Shown here one piece after another: positions 30,725-40,150 of a DNA stretch of 64,000 nt. This stretch comes from CAWJAP01 sp963834365 (GTDB taxonomy: Bacteria; Acidobacteriota; Vicinamibacteria; Vicinamibacterales; Vicinamibacteraceae). Every line of letters begins with the position of its first letter. Positions within the stretch are counted from its first letter, which is position 1. The notes under the pieces were generated by a model. That model was not told the DNA's origin and searched no databases. It was given only the letters and a program-made list of their open reading frames with translations. The stretch is from positions 28,142 to 92,141 of the forward strand of contig CAWIBS010000028.1 in NCBI GenBank assembly GCA_963834365.1, in the 5' to 3' direction. Position numbers and translations under genes: made by a program.

Positions 30725-32921
30725 ATGACAATTGATTGGATCGTGTCCCCCAGGCGTCACCCTGAAGGGCCCTCGCGCGCCGAACGGACACGACTGGCGA
30801 TCGGCGCCGCACTGTCAAGGACTGTCGGCGCAGCAGCGGTACTCGCGGCGACACTCGGCGTGTTCGTGGCGACCGCGCCTGTGGACGGCCAGTCGATTCC
30901 CGCCAGAGCAGCGGCGCCGCAGCCGCCGTTCTATCCGCGCTTTGCCTACGTCGCGGATGCCGCAGGCGATACCGTCTCCATCTACAGCGTGAACGCCAGC
31001 ACCGGCCAGTTGCGCCACAGCGGCTACGTCATCGCCGGCAACGATCCACGGTCCGTCACCATCCACCCGTCTGGCAACTTCGCCTACGTTGCCAACAGCG
31101 GCTCTCACGATATCTCGGCATACCGCATCGACGTCACGAGCGGCGCACTCTCCACGGCCGCTGCGCCTGTGCCGGCGGGAACGAATCCCAACTCGATCAC
31201 CATCGATCGCTCGGGCCGGTTTGCCTACGTGGCCAACATCGGCTCCAACGACATCTCGGCCTTCTCGATCAACGCGTCAAACGGCGCGCTCACCAGCATC
31301 GGCGCGCCGATGGCGACGGGAACCTATCCCAGCTCCGTCGCCGTCGACCCATCGGGCAGGTTCGTCTACGTGGCGAATTACGGCTCCAACACCATCTCGG
31401 TCTACACCATCAACACCAGAACCGGGTCACTCACCGCCGGCGCGGCCGTGGCGGCTGGGACTCACCCGAATTCCATCGCGGTCGACCCCTCCGGGAAGAT
31501 TCGCGTACGTGGCGAATTTCGGGTCCGCCAACGTCTCGGTCTACGCGATCAACTCGACCACCGGCGCCCTCGTCCTCGTTGGCGCGCCCGTGGCGGCCGG
31601 CACCAATCCCAATTCCATCGTCGTCGGCCCCTCGGGCAGCTTTGCGTACGTGGCGAATCTCGGCTCCAACAACGTGTCGGCCTACGCCATCAACGCCACG
31701 ACCGGCGCACTCACCAGTCTCGGTTCGCCCGTGCCGGCGGGGCGGCAGCCCTTCTCGGTCACCGTCGACCCGTCGGGCACGCTCGCGTACGTGACGAACT
31801 TCTGGGACAGCACCATCTCGGTCTATACCATCACCGCCAAGACCGGAAGCTTGAGGGCTCAGTCCACGCTCGCCGGCCGCAGCGGCAACCTGGCCATGGC
31901 CGTGAGCAAGGGCATCAGCCCCGTGACCTACACACCGGCGTTCGCCTACGTCGCGAACGACATGTCCGACGACGTCTCCGTCTACACCATCAATCCCACG
32001 ACCGGCGTGCTCACGAACGTCGGCGCGGTGGCGACGGGCCAGCTCCCACGTGGTGTCAGCATCGATCCCTCCGGCCGGTTCGCCTACGTGGCGAATGCGG
32101 ACTCGGAGGACGTCTCGGCCTATACCGTCGATGCCGTGAACGGCCTGCTCACCAGCATCGGTGCACCGGTAGCGGCGGAGCTCAGTCCCAACTTCGTCAT
32201 TGTCGAAACCTCCGGCAGGTTCGCGTACGTCGCGAACTCGTGGTCCAACAGCGTCTCGGCTTACAGCATCAATGGCGCGACTGGAGCGCTCACGAGCATC
32301 GGCGTTGCGACGACGGGGACCGGTCCACTCCCGGTCGCTCTCGATCCATCGGGTAGATTCGCCTACGTCGCGAATACGATCACCAATGACATCTCGGCCT
32401 ACGCGATCGACGCGGTGACCGGGGCGCTCACCAGCCTCGGTGCGCCCGTCGCCGCGGGAATCTATCCGTTCTCGGTCGCGGTCGACCCGTCGGGCAGGTT
32501 CGTCTATGTGGCGAACCTCGCGTCTGATGACGTCTCGGCCCTTGCCATCGACAGCACAACCGGGGCCCTCATTCCCCTCGGCGTCGTTGCGGCGGGAACC
32601 GAGCCTACGGCGGTGGCCGTCGATCCGTCGGGCAAGTTCGCCTACGTGGCGAATTTCATGTCCAGACGACGTCTGGACCTACACGATCGACGCCATCACC
32701 GGCGTCCTCACGAACGTTGGTGCGCCGGTGGCGGCGGGCAACGCCCCGAACTCGATCACCGTCGACCCGTCCGGCAGGTTCGCCTACGTGGCGAACAACG
32801 GCTCGGACGACGTGTCGACCTTCAGCATCAACCGGCGACTGGCGCGCTCACCAGTGTCGGCGCGCCGGCGGCAGCGGGCACGGGCCCAAGGTTCATCACC
32901 GTCAGCGGCACCAGGCAGTGA
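30725..32921 (+). CDS. Exported YVTN/lactonase-type double beta-propeller (three frameshifts)
   Basis: Following an export segment (AAAVLAATLGVFVATAPVDG), the protein consists of about 48-residue repeats. Each has FAYVAN, an I-S-A/V-Y-I strand, a TGALTS turn and an SVAVDPSGR strand. I count 14 such blades: FAYVADAAGDT, FAYVANSGSHD, then IGSND, YGSNT, FGSAN, LGSNN, FWDST; a 28-residue interruption (AQSTLAGRSG); then DMSDD, ADSED, SWSNS, TITND, LASDD, FMSDD, NGSDD. That equals two seven-bladed propellers. Frames shift near 31500, 32663 and 32835 but the repeat phase is kept. Related to YncE/6-phosphogluconolactonase-like proteins, though no catalytic residues are evident. A good ribosome binding site (AAAGGAGC) precedes the ATG. 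Confidence 0.8.
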
Positions 32922-32964
32922 CCACGTGGCGAGCTCCTGGCGGCCGTGCGGCAGGCTCGCGCGA

Positions 32965-34182
32965 TCATGTCTGCGGCTCGCGCCATCGCCGGGGCCAGAC
33001 ACGGGCATAGGCGTGAGCGACGAGCGGCGCGAGAACCACTGCGGCGACGAGGAATATGGCCACGCGCAGCAGGACCAGATCGACGATGTGACGCAGGTCG
33101 CCGACGACGATAGCCCGCTCTTTGCGCAGGGCGTCGATCGTCCCGGCCAGCTCGCGGCGCACCTCGGCGAGCGCCTCACGGCGCTCGGCGGTCCCCCACA
33201 GGAGCGTGGCCAGCCGCTGCGACTCGAAGTTGCGCAGCAGTTCGCCGCGTTCCACCGCGAACGCGCGGACGATCTCGCCGACCGCCCGTTCCCGCTCGAC
33301 GGAAATGGCCGCCATCACCAGGGCTCGCTGACGGCTCACTTCGTCGAGGACGATCCGCCGCTCGTTCTGGGCGAGCGGCGGCATGCCTTCGGCGGTTGAC
33401 GCGATGCGTTCCGCTGCGGCAGCGCTCATGTGCAAGTCGCCCTGCAGCGACGCCACAGTCTCCGGAGGCAGCACGTCCGAGCGCATCAGGTCGATCTCTC
33501 CCCGAAGCTGCCGCGGCAGATCGGCCAGGTAGATGCGTGCCTGCTGGGAGAGAGTGAACACCAGTTCCTCCAGCGTGCCGACGGACTGCAACGTGTCGCC
33601 GCGCGCCCGGGATTGTTCAGCGAAGCGTGCAATCGGGGATTCGCGGACGAAGGTGATGTCATGGAGAGGATGACTGGCGAGCCACGGGTCGACGAATTTG
33701 TGCTCGAACTCGGTTCTTGCCTCAGGAGACACGGCGATCGAACCGCCGATCTCCCGCATCTGGTCGACGAGTCGACGCGAGACCGCGACGACTTCGGGCT
33801 GGAATGTGCCGAAGGCGGTTGCGCCCGCGCCGTCGCTGAAGAGCTGATCCATCTGGCGTGCGAAGATCCACGCGTCGACGAGGGCACTGACCGGCTCCAG
33901 CCGAAAACACGCCTTCCGCATTTCGGGGATTGCGCGGACCCTCCAGAGCACGGCGTTGCGCCGGACTGCCGAATCGGCAGCCCGTTGCTCGATCGCCGTG
34001 GCAGCGAGATCGACTTGCGCGGCGAACGTGATCGAGTACTCGTGCATGTGCGCCCGCAACGTCTCGACGCGGAAGTCGGGCCGGATTTCCGGCCAGGGCG
34101 TCAGATCGGGCCCCGTCGATTTCTTGGTCAGGCTGGCGCATGCCACAAGGGAGGACAGGGCGAGGCATGCGGCGGTGCGCAT
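32965..34182 (-). CDS. Lipoprotein with long helical domain and C-terminal membrane helix
   Basis: The product has a lipobox (LSSLVAC, Cys at residue 15), so the N-terminus should be lipid-anchored. A long helical, charged region follows (about 60-350) with coiled-coil character: VRRELAGTIDALRKERAIVVG and repeated Arg/Glu heptads such as AERREALAEVRREL. A C-terminal membrane helix is at about residues 375-395 (LRVAIFLVAAVVLAPLVAHAY). Two membrane tethers around a coiled coil suggest a structural or sensory envelope protein; I do not recognise the family. The start at 34182 follows from the signal peptide. Its 3' end converges on the propeller gene with 43 bp between. Confidence 0.6.
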   Translation of the reverse strand: MRTAACLALSSLVACASLTKKSTGPDLTPWPEIRPDFRVETLRAHMHEYSITFAAQVDLAATAIEQRAADSAVRRNAVLWRVRAIPEMRKACFRLEPVSALVDAWIFARQMDQLFSDGAGATAFGTFQPEVVAVSRRLVDQMREIGGSIAVSPEARTEFEHKFVDPWLASHPLHDITFVRESPIARFAEQSRARGDTLQSVGTLEELVFTLSQQARIYLADLPRQLRGEIDLMRSDVLPPETVASLQGDLHMSAAAAERIASTAEGMPPLAQNERRIVLDEVSRQRALVMAAISVERERAVGEIVRAFAVERGELLRNFESQRLATLLWGTAERREALAEVRRELAGTIDALRKERAIVVGDLRHIVDLVLLRVAIFLVAAVVLAPLVAHAYARVWPRRWREPQT

Positions 34183-34822
34183 CAACGCCACACGACAGCC
34201 CAGTCGACGACCGGAAACCTCTATTCCGACGACGGGATGTGATCCTGGTCGTCGAGGCCGACATCGATCTGTTCGAACCGGATTTTCGCGTACTGCTGCT
34301 GGCATCCTGCACGTCCGTCTGATCTCGCTCGATCGTCGGCCCACGGGAGATGACGAGATCGCGAGATGCGTGGGTCTGCCGACGCGTCGAACGCCCGAGT
34401 ATGACCACTGCTCGTTGGAAACCTGCGGTGATCCAGTCGCTTCCGCGGTCGGGCGGCTGACCTTCAAACGGCTGCGGTCTTCGAGCGAGCCGCAATTCCC
34501 GTTCCATTGTTGCGTGAGATCAGAAACCACGAACGGGAGATGCGTTGCGGGTCCGGACGGAGAGCGCCCGCACGACGACCTGCTTTCCTCACCGGAGAGC
34601 GCACGGGATTTCGGAGCGGCTCCGTCGGAGCGGATATGCACGGCCGTGCTGGATGATCATCGCGAGATGCCGTGGATCCAGACCAACCCCGGCACGGTGG
34701 TCACGGTCGTGCTGGAGCGGCTGTAGCGGCATCACATCTTGAATGGGCCGCGGACGGGAGCTCTCCCTCGACCCTGGGCAGGAGCCACGCTTCTGGAGGA
34801 TAGCTGTCGGTTCGCACCAGCT
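34183..34822. other. Intergenic region of 640 bp with possible gene remnants
   Basis: No complete gene is supported. On the minus strand a frame ending at 34221 reads CQQQYAKIRFEQIDVGLDDQ (an acidic tail then stops); it looks like a real C-terminus but has no start. On the plus strand a frame ending at 34727 reads RDFGAAPSERICTAVLDDHR and ends IQTNPGTVVTVVLERL; its first part matches the 24400 repeat. Both may be decayed genes. I see nothing else. Confidence 0.35.
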
Positions 34823-35782
34823 TCAGGCCGGCACGAATCGAAAGGCGCCATCCTTGCGCTCGACGAAGCCGGTGCCCGGGGGAGGCAGATGCGCTCCGAG
34901 CAGCCGCACCTTGTCGGTGGCCAGGCGATCGAGCAGACGCAGGCGGGTCGCGACCCCGCGGTCGGCCTCGTGATCCACCGGCACCCTCCACGAAGGGTAC
35001 TGGAAGGATATGAGAGGGTGGATGAGTGCATCTCCACCGATGAGCAGACCGCCGCCTCCCGCCAGTTCCACCGAGATATGGCCGGGCGTATGGCCGGGCG
35101 TCTCGATCACACGCACGCCGCTGACGATCTCGTCTCCGCCCCGCACCATCTTGATCTTGTCCTTGATGCGCGAGAGATGGTTGCGGGCCCCGCTCACGAT
35201 CCGGTCAGTCGCCATTGCGGGTGGCAGCGTCTGCAGCACATTCGGATCCGACCAGACATCCCACTCCCGTGCCGAGACGACATAGATGGCGTTTGGATAG
35301 ATGGGATTGTCGCCGGCGTCGAGCACGCCCCACAGATGGTCGGGATGGCCGTGCGTGAGCACTACCGCAGTGACGGCCGCGGGTTGGATACCGGCGGATC
35401 TGAGATTTGCGGCCAGCTTTCCAGCGGTTGGCTGGTGGCGAGGGCCGGTGCCGGCGTCGACCAGAATCAGGTCCGACCGCCGTCGGATCACGGCGACGTT
35501 GTTGGGGACCTGGAACTTTTCGCCGGCAGGGTCCGCAGCCTTCAGGACGGCTTGCCTCTCGGCAGGCGGCGAGTCGGGCGAGACCAGGAAGTCTGTCGGC
35601 AGAAAGAAGTGACCGTCGCTGGTCACGAGCACCTCGAGATCGCCGAATGTGTGGACAGCCTGAGGGCCGCCTGCTCCCGTCGCCCGGGAAAGGCTTGTCC
35701 CCGTCGAGACGGCGACCGCGCTGGCCGAGACACCGCTCAGGAAACGCCGTCGCGAGAATCCGGGTAGATGCCATTCGGACAT
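34823..35782 (-). CDS. Tat-exported metallo-beta-lactamase-fold hydrolase
   Basis: An intact 319-residue protein with a twin-arginine signal (SRRRFLSGVSASAVAV). The MBL motif THGHPDH gives H144, H146, D148 and H149, and later ligands lie in TPGHTPGH and GGDALIHP. The order THxHxDH then PGHTPGH then GD matches the glyoxalase-II-like subgroup that includes quorum-quenching lactonases and other ester or lactone hydrolases. It acts outside the cytoplasm. It is divergent from the SgcJ-like gene. The substrate is not predictable. Confidence 0.85.
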   Translation of the reverse strand: MSEWHLPGFSRRRFLSGVSASAVAVSTGTSLSRATGAGGPQAVHTFGDLEVLVTSDGHFFLPTDFLVSPDSPPAERQAVLKAADPAGEKFQVPNNVAVIRRRSDLILVDAGTGPRHQPTAGKLAANLRSAGIQPAAVTAVVLTHGHPDHLWGVLDAGDNPIYPNAIYVVSAREWDVWSDPNVLQTLPPAMATDRIVSGARNHLSRIKDKIKMVRGGDEIVSGVRVIETPGHTPGHISVELAGGGGLLIGGDALIHPLISFQYPSWRVPVDHEADRGVATRLRLLDRLATDKVRLLGAHLPPPGTGFVERKDGAFRFVPA

Positions 35783-35857
35783 TGCAGTGAAATCTCCTTC
35801 GCGATCACCATAACAGGAATGAGATCAGCGCCCAAAGCTAGCAGGAAGACTCAACTC

Positions 35858-36349
35858 ATGAAACGCGCCTTCGCCGCCGTCTCCCTGATCCTGATCGTGG
35901 CCGGGTTCGCCGCCTCTCACGCTGCGAACGGCCAGGCGACGAGTGCGAGCACGGACGAGGACGGGATCAGGGCGACGCTCGCGGCTTTCGTGGACGCCTG
36001 GAACAGCCACGACGCGAAAGCCTTCTCGATGGTCTTCGCCGAGGACGCCGACTTCACGAACGTGGGCGGCGTGAGCGCCCACGGGCGTGCGGAGGTCGAG
36101 AGGTTTCACGCGCCGCGCTTCGCGACGACGTTCAAGGATTCACACCAGAAGATGACGGAGACGAAGATACGCTTCATCAAGCCGGACGTGGCAGCCGTCG
36201 ATGCCCGATGGGAGATGACCGGTGCGAGGACGCAGGACGGTCAGGACATCCCGTTGCGGAAAGGACTGTTGAACTTCGTGATGACGAAGCAAGGAAGCCA
36301 GTGGCTCATTACCGTCATGCACAACATGAACCTGCCAGCCACGCCGTAA
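35858..36349 (+). CDS. SgcJ/EcaC-like protein (DUF4440, NTF2 fold), exported
   Basis: The 163-residue product has a signal peptide (FAAVSLILIVAGFAASHAANG) and an NTF2-like domain: DGIRATLAAFVDAWNSHDAKAF, FAEDADFTNVGGVSAHGRAEV and LITVMHNMNLP. This matches the SgcJ/EcaC group of DUF4440. In the family, members are poorly understood: some act as isomerases or ligand-binding proteins. ATG at 35858 follows AGGAAG by 7 bases; an upstream in-frame start is not supported by an export signal. Confidence 0.8.
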   Translation: MKRAFAAVSLILIVAGFAASHAANGQATSASTDEDGIRATLAAFVDAWNSHDAKAFSMVFAEDADFTNVGGVSAHGRAEVERFHAPRFATTFKDSHQKMTETKIRFIKPDVAAVDARWEMTGARTQDGQDIPLRKGLLNFVMTKQGSQWLITVMHNMNLPATP

Positions 36350-36385
36350 GGTTGCAGTCGGTAGCTGGCTTCAGGCGGCCCAGGG

Positions 36386-36443
36386 GTCCGGCTGAAGCCG
36401 GACACTACGTCACAGGCCCAGGGGTCGGGCTAAGAAGCCGGAC
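36386..36443. repeat. Two hairpins of the double-hairpin repeat family
   Basis: A perfect hairpin (GTCCGGCT-GA-AGCCGGAC, 36386-36403) is followed 20 bp later by a degenerate copy (GTCGGGCT / AGCCGGAC, 36424-36443). Both are followed by CACTAC then a TTCAATAC- or GTCA-like sequence that recurs after the copies at 54828 and 57787. They lie in the 460-bp gap before the TonB receptor and may act as a terminator for the SgcJ-like gene. Confidence 0.6.
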
Positions 36444-36812
36444 ACTACATTCAATACGAGTTCAAGACAAGCTGCTGCCTGATCGCACGAGCAGCCTCAC
36501 CGTTTGTCCCCGATCCATCCCTGCGGCCACAAACGGCGCACGATATCCAACCGTTTGAAGGCCGGTCATGCCTGCTGGTCCCTTGCCGCCCGATTGCCGG
36601 GCACGTACCCATCCACGTCATCCCCTCGGAACGGCGAGTCGTGGCAAATACCTCGATGCTGACGACATTGCTGGGACGAAGCGGAGGCAGGCCCGCGGAT
36701 CGGGCGAACTGCTTGCGTCTGTCCGCCCGGATTTTCCCAACGCTGACCCGCTGATCCTTCAGGGACCTGATCCTTCAGGGACCGGTGCGGCCGCTACACC
36801 GGAGGCAGACTC
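36444..36812. promoter_or_regulatory. Upstream region of TonB receptor with tandem 16-bp repeat
   Basis: A perfect tandem duplication of TGATCCTTCAGGGACC occupies 36752-36767 and 36768-36783, ending 29 bp before the receptor start. Each unit has a CTTCAGGG centre. This is a natural candidate for an operator or a leader element. The remaining 300 bp shows no gene. Confidence 0.4.
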
Positions 36813-39800
36813 ATGACACGATCAGGCATTGCCGTTGCGGCCTTGCTCGCAGGGCTGCTCTCGACAGCGACTCCCGCCTCGACCCAGGAACGATTCGGCG
36901 GCCTCACCGGCACCGTGACCGACGCGAGCGGCAGCGTGCTGCCCGGGGCGACGATCAGCATTGCGAGCAAGACGACGGGCGCCGTGCGCACCGTCGTGAG
37001 CAACACGAACGGCACCTTCGTCGTCCCCGATCTGGATCCTGGACGCTACTCGGTCACAGTGGAGCTCCAGGGTTTCTCGCGCTCGGCCCTCGATGACGTC
37101 ACGGTGTTGCTCGGGAAGACCCTCAAGCTCGACACACAGCTGAAGGTCGGCGACATGGCGGAGGTGGTCAACGTCACCGCCGACGCGCGTCCGGCCATCG
37201 ACCTGCGGAGCACGCTCGTCGCGCACAACCTGACGGCTGAGGAGATCGACCGCATCCCGAAGGGCCGCAGCTACCAGTCGCTGGCGCTCACGGCCCCCTC
37301 GGTGAACTCCGGGGAGATCGAAGGCGGGTTCCAGGTCAACGGCGCGAGCGGCGCGGAGAACGCGTTCACGGTTGACGGGGTCGTCACCAACAGCCTGATC
37401 GACGGCCGGTCGAGGCAGAACACCGTCTTCGAGTATCTGCAGGAAGTGCAGGTCAAGACGACCGGCATCGCGGCCGAGTACGGGGGAGCCCTTGGCGGCG
37501 TCATCAGCGCGGTGACCAAGTCCGGCGGCAACACCGTGCGCGGCGAAGCCCATTACTACTTCCAGGGCAGCGCGCTCAGCGCCGGCCCCGTGCAGCGCCT
37601 GGTTCTCGATCCGGCCGACGATCGGACGGTGAGCTATGCGCAGGACAACGAGAATTCGGACAGCCAGCACGAGATCGGCGGATCGATCGGCGGGCCGATC
37701 GTGAAGGACCGCCTGTTCTATTTCGGCTCCTATTCGCCGCGCCTGACACGGACGACGGCCCCTTATCGGTTCAGCAACGGGATTGAGCCCGGGGAGATCG
37801 AGCAGACGTCTACGGCCACACAGGCGTTCGGCAAGCTGACCTACAGCAACCGCCGACTGACGGCCTCGTCGGCAGTGCTGTACACCCCCACGACCTCCGA
37901 AGGATATCTGCCCGGCTACAACGGCACGGGCGCGAATGTGCTGTCGAGCTCGCGCGACGCCAATGCGGTGAATCTCGAGCGCGGTTTCGAGATCGGCCAG
38001 ACGAACGTCAACGGCAACGTGGACATCGTCATGAGCAGCACGTCGTTCCTGACGCTGCGCGGCGGGTATTTCCGTGACAACTACAAGGACACGGGGTTGC
38101 CGCTGACGACGAACTATCAGTACCAGACGCCCAACATCGGCATGCCCGGGGTCCCGCCCTCGCTGCAGGGCCCGACCCTCACACAGAACACGCCGCGGGC
38201 GCTGATCGTCGATCGCGATCTGACGACGCGCGGATTCTTCAATGCCGACTTCAACCAGACTCTCGAGGTCGGCGGGTATCACATGCTCAAGGGCGGCGTC
38301 GGCGTGCAGCGGACGGTCAACGATGCCGCGCAGGCCTACCCCGGCGGCTACGTCAACATCTTCTGGGACCGCGATTTCGTGTTCCAGGGCAATCAGGGGC
38401 GCGGCACCTATGGCTACTACGAGGTGAACGATCGAGGCGTGCAGGGGAAGGCCGGGGCGAACATCGTCTCCCTGTACGTGCAGGACCAATGGACCGTCGG
38501 CGATCGGCTCACGCTCAACCTCGGGTTGCGCACGGAGAGCGAGAACGTCCCGTCCTTCCGCGAGGGCGTGAACGCGCTCGAATTCGGCTTCGGCGACAAG
38601 CTGGCGCCGCGCCTCGGCGCGGCGTACGACGTGCGCGGCGACGGCAAGTTCAAGATCTACGGCAGCTGGGGCAAGTACTACGACTGGACGAAGTACGAGC
38701 TGGCACGCGGTTCCTACGGCGGCGATACGTGGCACATCTTCTATCGCGGTCTCGACACGCTCGATCTGGACAGCCTGAATCTCTCGAACATGCCGGGTGC
38801 TGATCTCTGGGTGGTCCCCGGTGGCTTCCGGGATCGGCGCGTGCCGAACTTCGAGTCCACCGACCCCGACATCAAGCCGATGTACCAGACCAGCACCAGT
38901 GTGGGCGCCGAGTATCAGCTGAACCCGACGCTGGTCGCGACCGTGCACTACGTGCACAACGACCTGACGCGGACCATCGAGGACATCGGCGCGGTGGACG
39001 CGAGCGGCAACGAGGCGTACATCATCGGCAACCCGGGCGAAGGGCTCGCGCGCCTGCAGTTCCCGTCGGGTGCGACCCCGGTGGGGCAGCCGGTGCCGGC
39101 GCCGAAGCGGCAGTATGACGCCCTCGAGTTCCAGGTCAGCCGCCGGTTTGCCGGCAACTACTTCTGGAGCGCGAGCTACGTCTACAGCCGCCTCTATGGC
39201 AACTATTCGGGCATCGCGGCCACCGAGGAAGTCCGCACGCCGACGACCGATACGACTTCGGCGACCGCCCAGCAGCAGGTCGGCAGCATCGCGCGGCCAG
39301 GAGGCAACGCGAACCGCGCATGGGACATCGACGAGATCTTCTGGGACTCGCATGGCACCCTCGACGTCCTCGGCCGCCTCCCGACCGATCGCCCGCACGT
39401 CGTGAAGCTGTTCGGCAGCTACTTGTTGCCGACCGGCACGCAGATCGGTGCGTTCTTCTACGGCGGCAGCGGCACGCCGATGACCACCTATGTCGTCTCC
39501 ACGAACCAGACTCAGCTCTTCGTCGAGGGTCGAGGAGACATGGGCCGCACACCGGTCCTGACGCGGACCGACCTGCTGCTGTCACAGGACGTCAAAGTGG
39601 CAGGCGAGAAGAAGCTGCGGCTGGAGCTGAACGTGCTGAACGTCTTCAACCAGAAGGCAACCCGGCACACCTTCAACTTCCTCAACCGCGGCGCCGGCGG
39701 GAATCCGCGGCCTTCGTCCGCCATCGACCTGAGCCGCGTCGATCTGGGGCAAGGCTACGATTACGACGCGATGATTCGCAATTCGGCAGACGGCATGAAC

Positions 39801-39881
39801 GCCTACGACCCGCGATACGGCATGGCTGACCTGTTCGACGCGGGCACGGTCGCGCTCGTGACGTTCAAGTTCCTCTTCTGA
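36813..39881 (+). CDS. Oar-type TonB-dependent outer-membrane receptor
   Basis: This 1022-residue protein is complete and free of frameshifts. A signal peptide (VAALLAGLLSTATPAST) is followed by a carboxypeptidase-regulatory-like domain at about residues 28-112 (LTGTVTDASGSVLPGATIS), a plug (VNGASGAENAFTVDGVVTN; VISAVTKSGGNTVRGEAHYY) and a large beta-barrel ending in VALVTFKFLF with the terminal Phe. No TonB box can be pinned down. Oar-type receptors dominate Acidobacteriota and take up oligosaccharides, siderophores or large substrates. It is followed by the AGCTACCAG tandem repeats and a globin-like gene. Confidence 0.9.
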   Translation: MTRSGIAVAALLAGLLSTATPASTQERFGGLTGTVTDASGSVLPGATISIASKTTGAVRTVVSNTNGTFVVPDLDPGRYSVTVELQGFSRSALDDVTVLLGKTLKLDTQLKVGDMAEVVNVTADARPAIDLRSTLVAHNLTAEEIDRIPKGRSYQSLALTAPSVNSGEIEGGFQVNGASGAENAFTVDGVVTNSLIDGRSRQNTVFEYLQEVQVKTTGIAAEYGGALGGVISAVTKSGGNTVRGEAHYYFQGSALSAGPVQRLVLDPADDRTVSYAQDNENSDSQHEIGGSIGGPIVKDRLFYFGSYSPRLTRTTAPYRFSNGIEPGEIEQTSTATQAFGKLTYSNRRLTASSAVLYTPTTSEGYLPGYNGTGANVLSSSRDANAVNLERGFEIGQTNVNGNVDIVMSSTSFLTLRGGYFRDNYKDTGLPLTTNYQYQTPNIGMPGVPPSLQGPTLTQNTPRALIVDRDLTTRGFFNADFNQTLEVGGYHMLKGGVGVQRTVNDAAQAYPGGYVNIFWDRDFVFQGNQGRGTYGYYEVNDRGVQGKAGANIVSLYVQDQWTVGDRLTLNLGLRTESENVPSFREGVNALEFGFGDKLAPRLGAAYDVRGDGKFKIYGSWGKYYDWTKYELARGSYGGDTWHIFYRGLDTLDLDSLNLSNMPGADLWVVPGGFRDRRVPNFESTDPDIKPMYQTSTSVGAEYQLNPTLVATVHYVHNDLTRTIEDIGAVDASGNEAYIIGNPGEGLARLQFPSGATPVGQPVPAPKRQYDALEFQVSRRFAGNYFWSASYVYSRLYGNYSGIAATEEVRTPTTDTTSATAQQQVGSIARPGGNANRAWDIDEIFWDSHGTLDVLGRLPTDRPHVVKLFGSYLLPTGTQIGAFFYGGSGTPMTTYVVSTNQTQLFVEGRGDMGRTPVLTRTDLLLSQDVKVAGEKKLRLELNVLNVFNQKATRHTFNFLNRGAGGNPRPSSAIDLSRVDLGQGYDYDAMIRNSADGMNAYDPRYGMADLFDAGTVALVTFKFLF

Positions 39882-39886
39882 CATCG

Positions 39887-40026
39887 CAGCTACCAGAGAC
39901 CAGCTACCAGCTACCAGACCAGCTACCAGCGACCAGCTACCAGGGACCAGCTACCAGCGACCACGACCCCGGCTGGTCGTCTTGGTAGTTGGTCACTGGT
40001 AGCTGGTCTTGTAGCTGGTAGTTGGT
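39887..40026. repeat. Inverted arrays of AGCTACCAG tandem repeats
   Basis: Starting 6 bp after the receptor stop, the forward arm (39887-39962) has at least six AGCTACCAG units separated by short GA- or C-rich spacers. The reverse arm (39971-40026) contains the complementary CTGGTAGCT units. The two arms could fold into one long imperfect hairpin. The spacing is irregular, so this is not a CRISPR array. It recurs at 54963-55078. Confidence 0.7.
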
Positions 40027-40150
40027 GCTAACCAACTCTTTACCGCACCTACATGATTGGGGCCCGCGGGGGCGCCATATTGGGGTGGGGCATACACACC
40101 CGGCGCCGATGTGGTCGAGCGCGATGGTGCGCCCTGGAAGAGTTGGTCCT

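Noticed and set aside
36822..39398. 858-residue open frame antisense to the first TonB receptor
   Set aside because: It is the GC-rich shadow of an intact receptor gene; its product is Arg/Val-rich with no domain and no ribosome binding site.
39887..40026. CRISPR-like array
   Set aside because: The unit is about 9 bp with irregular gaps and inverted arms, there are no uniform spacers, and no cas gene is nearby.
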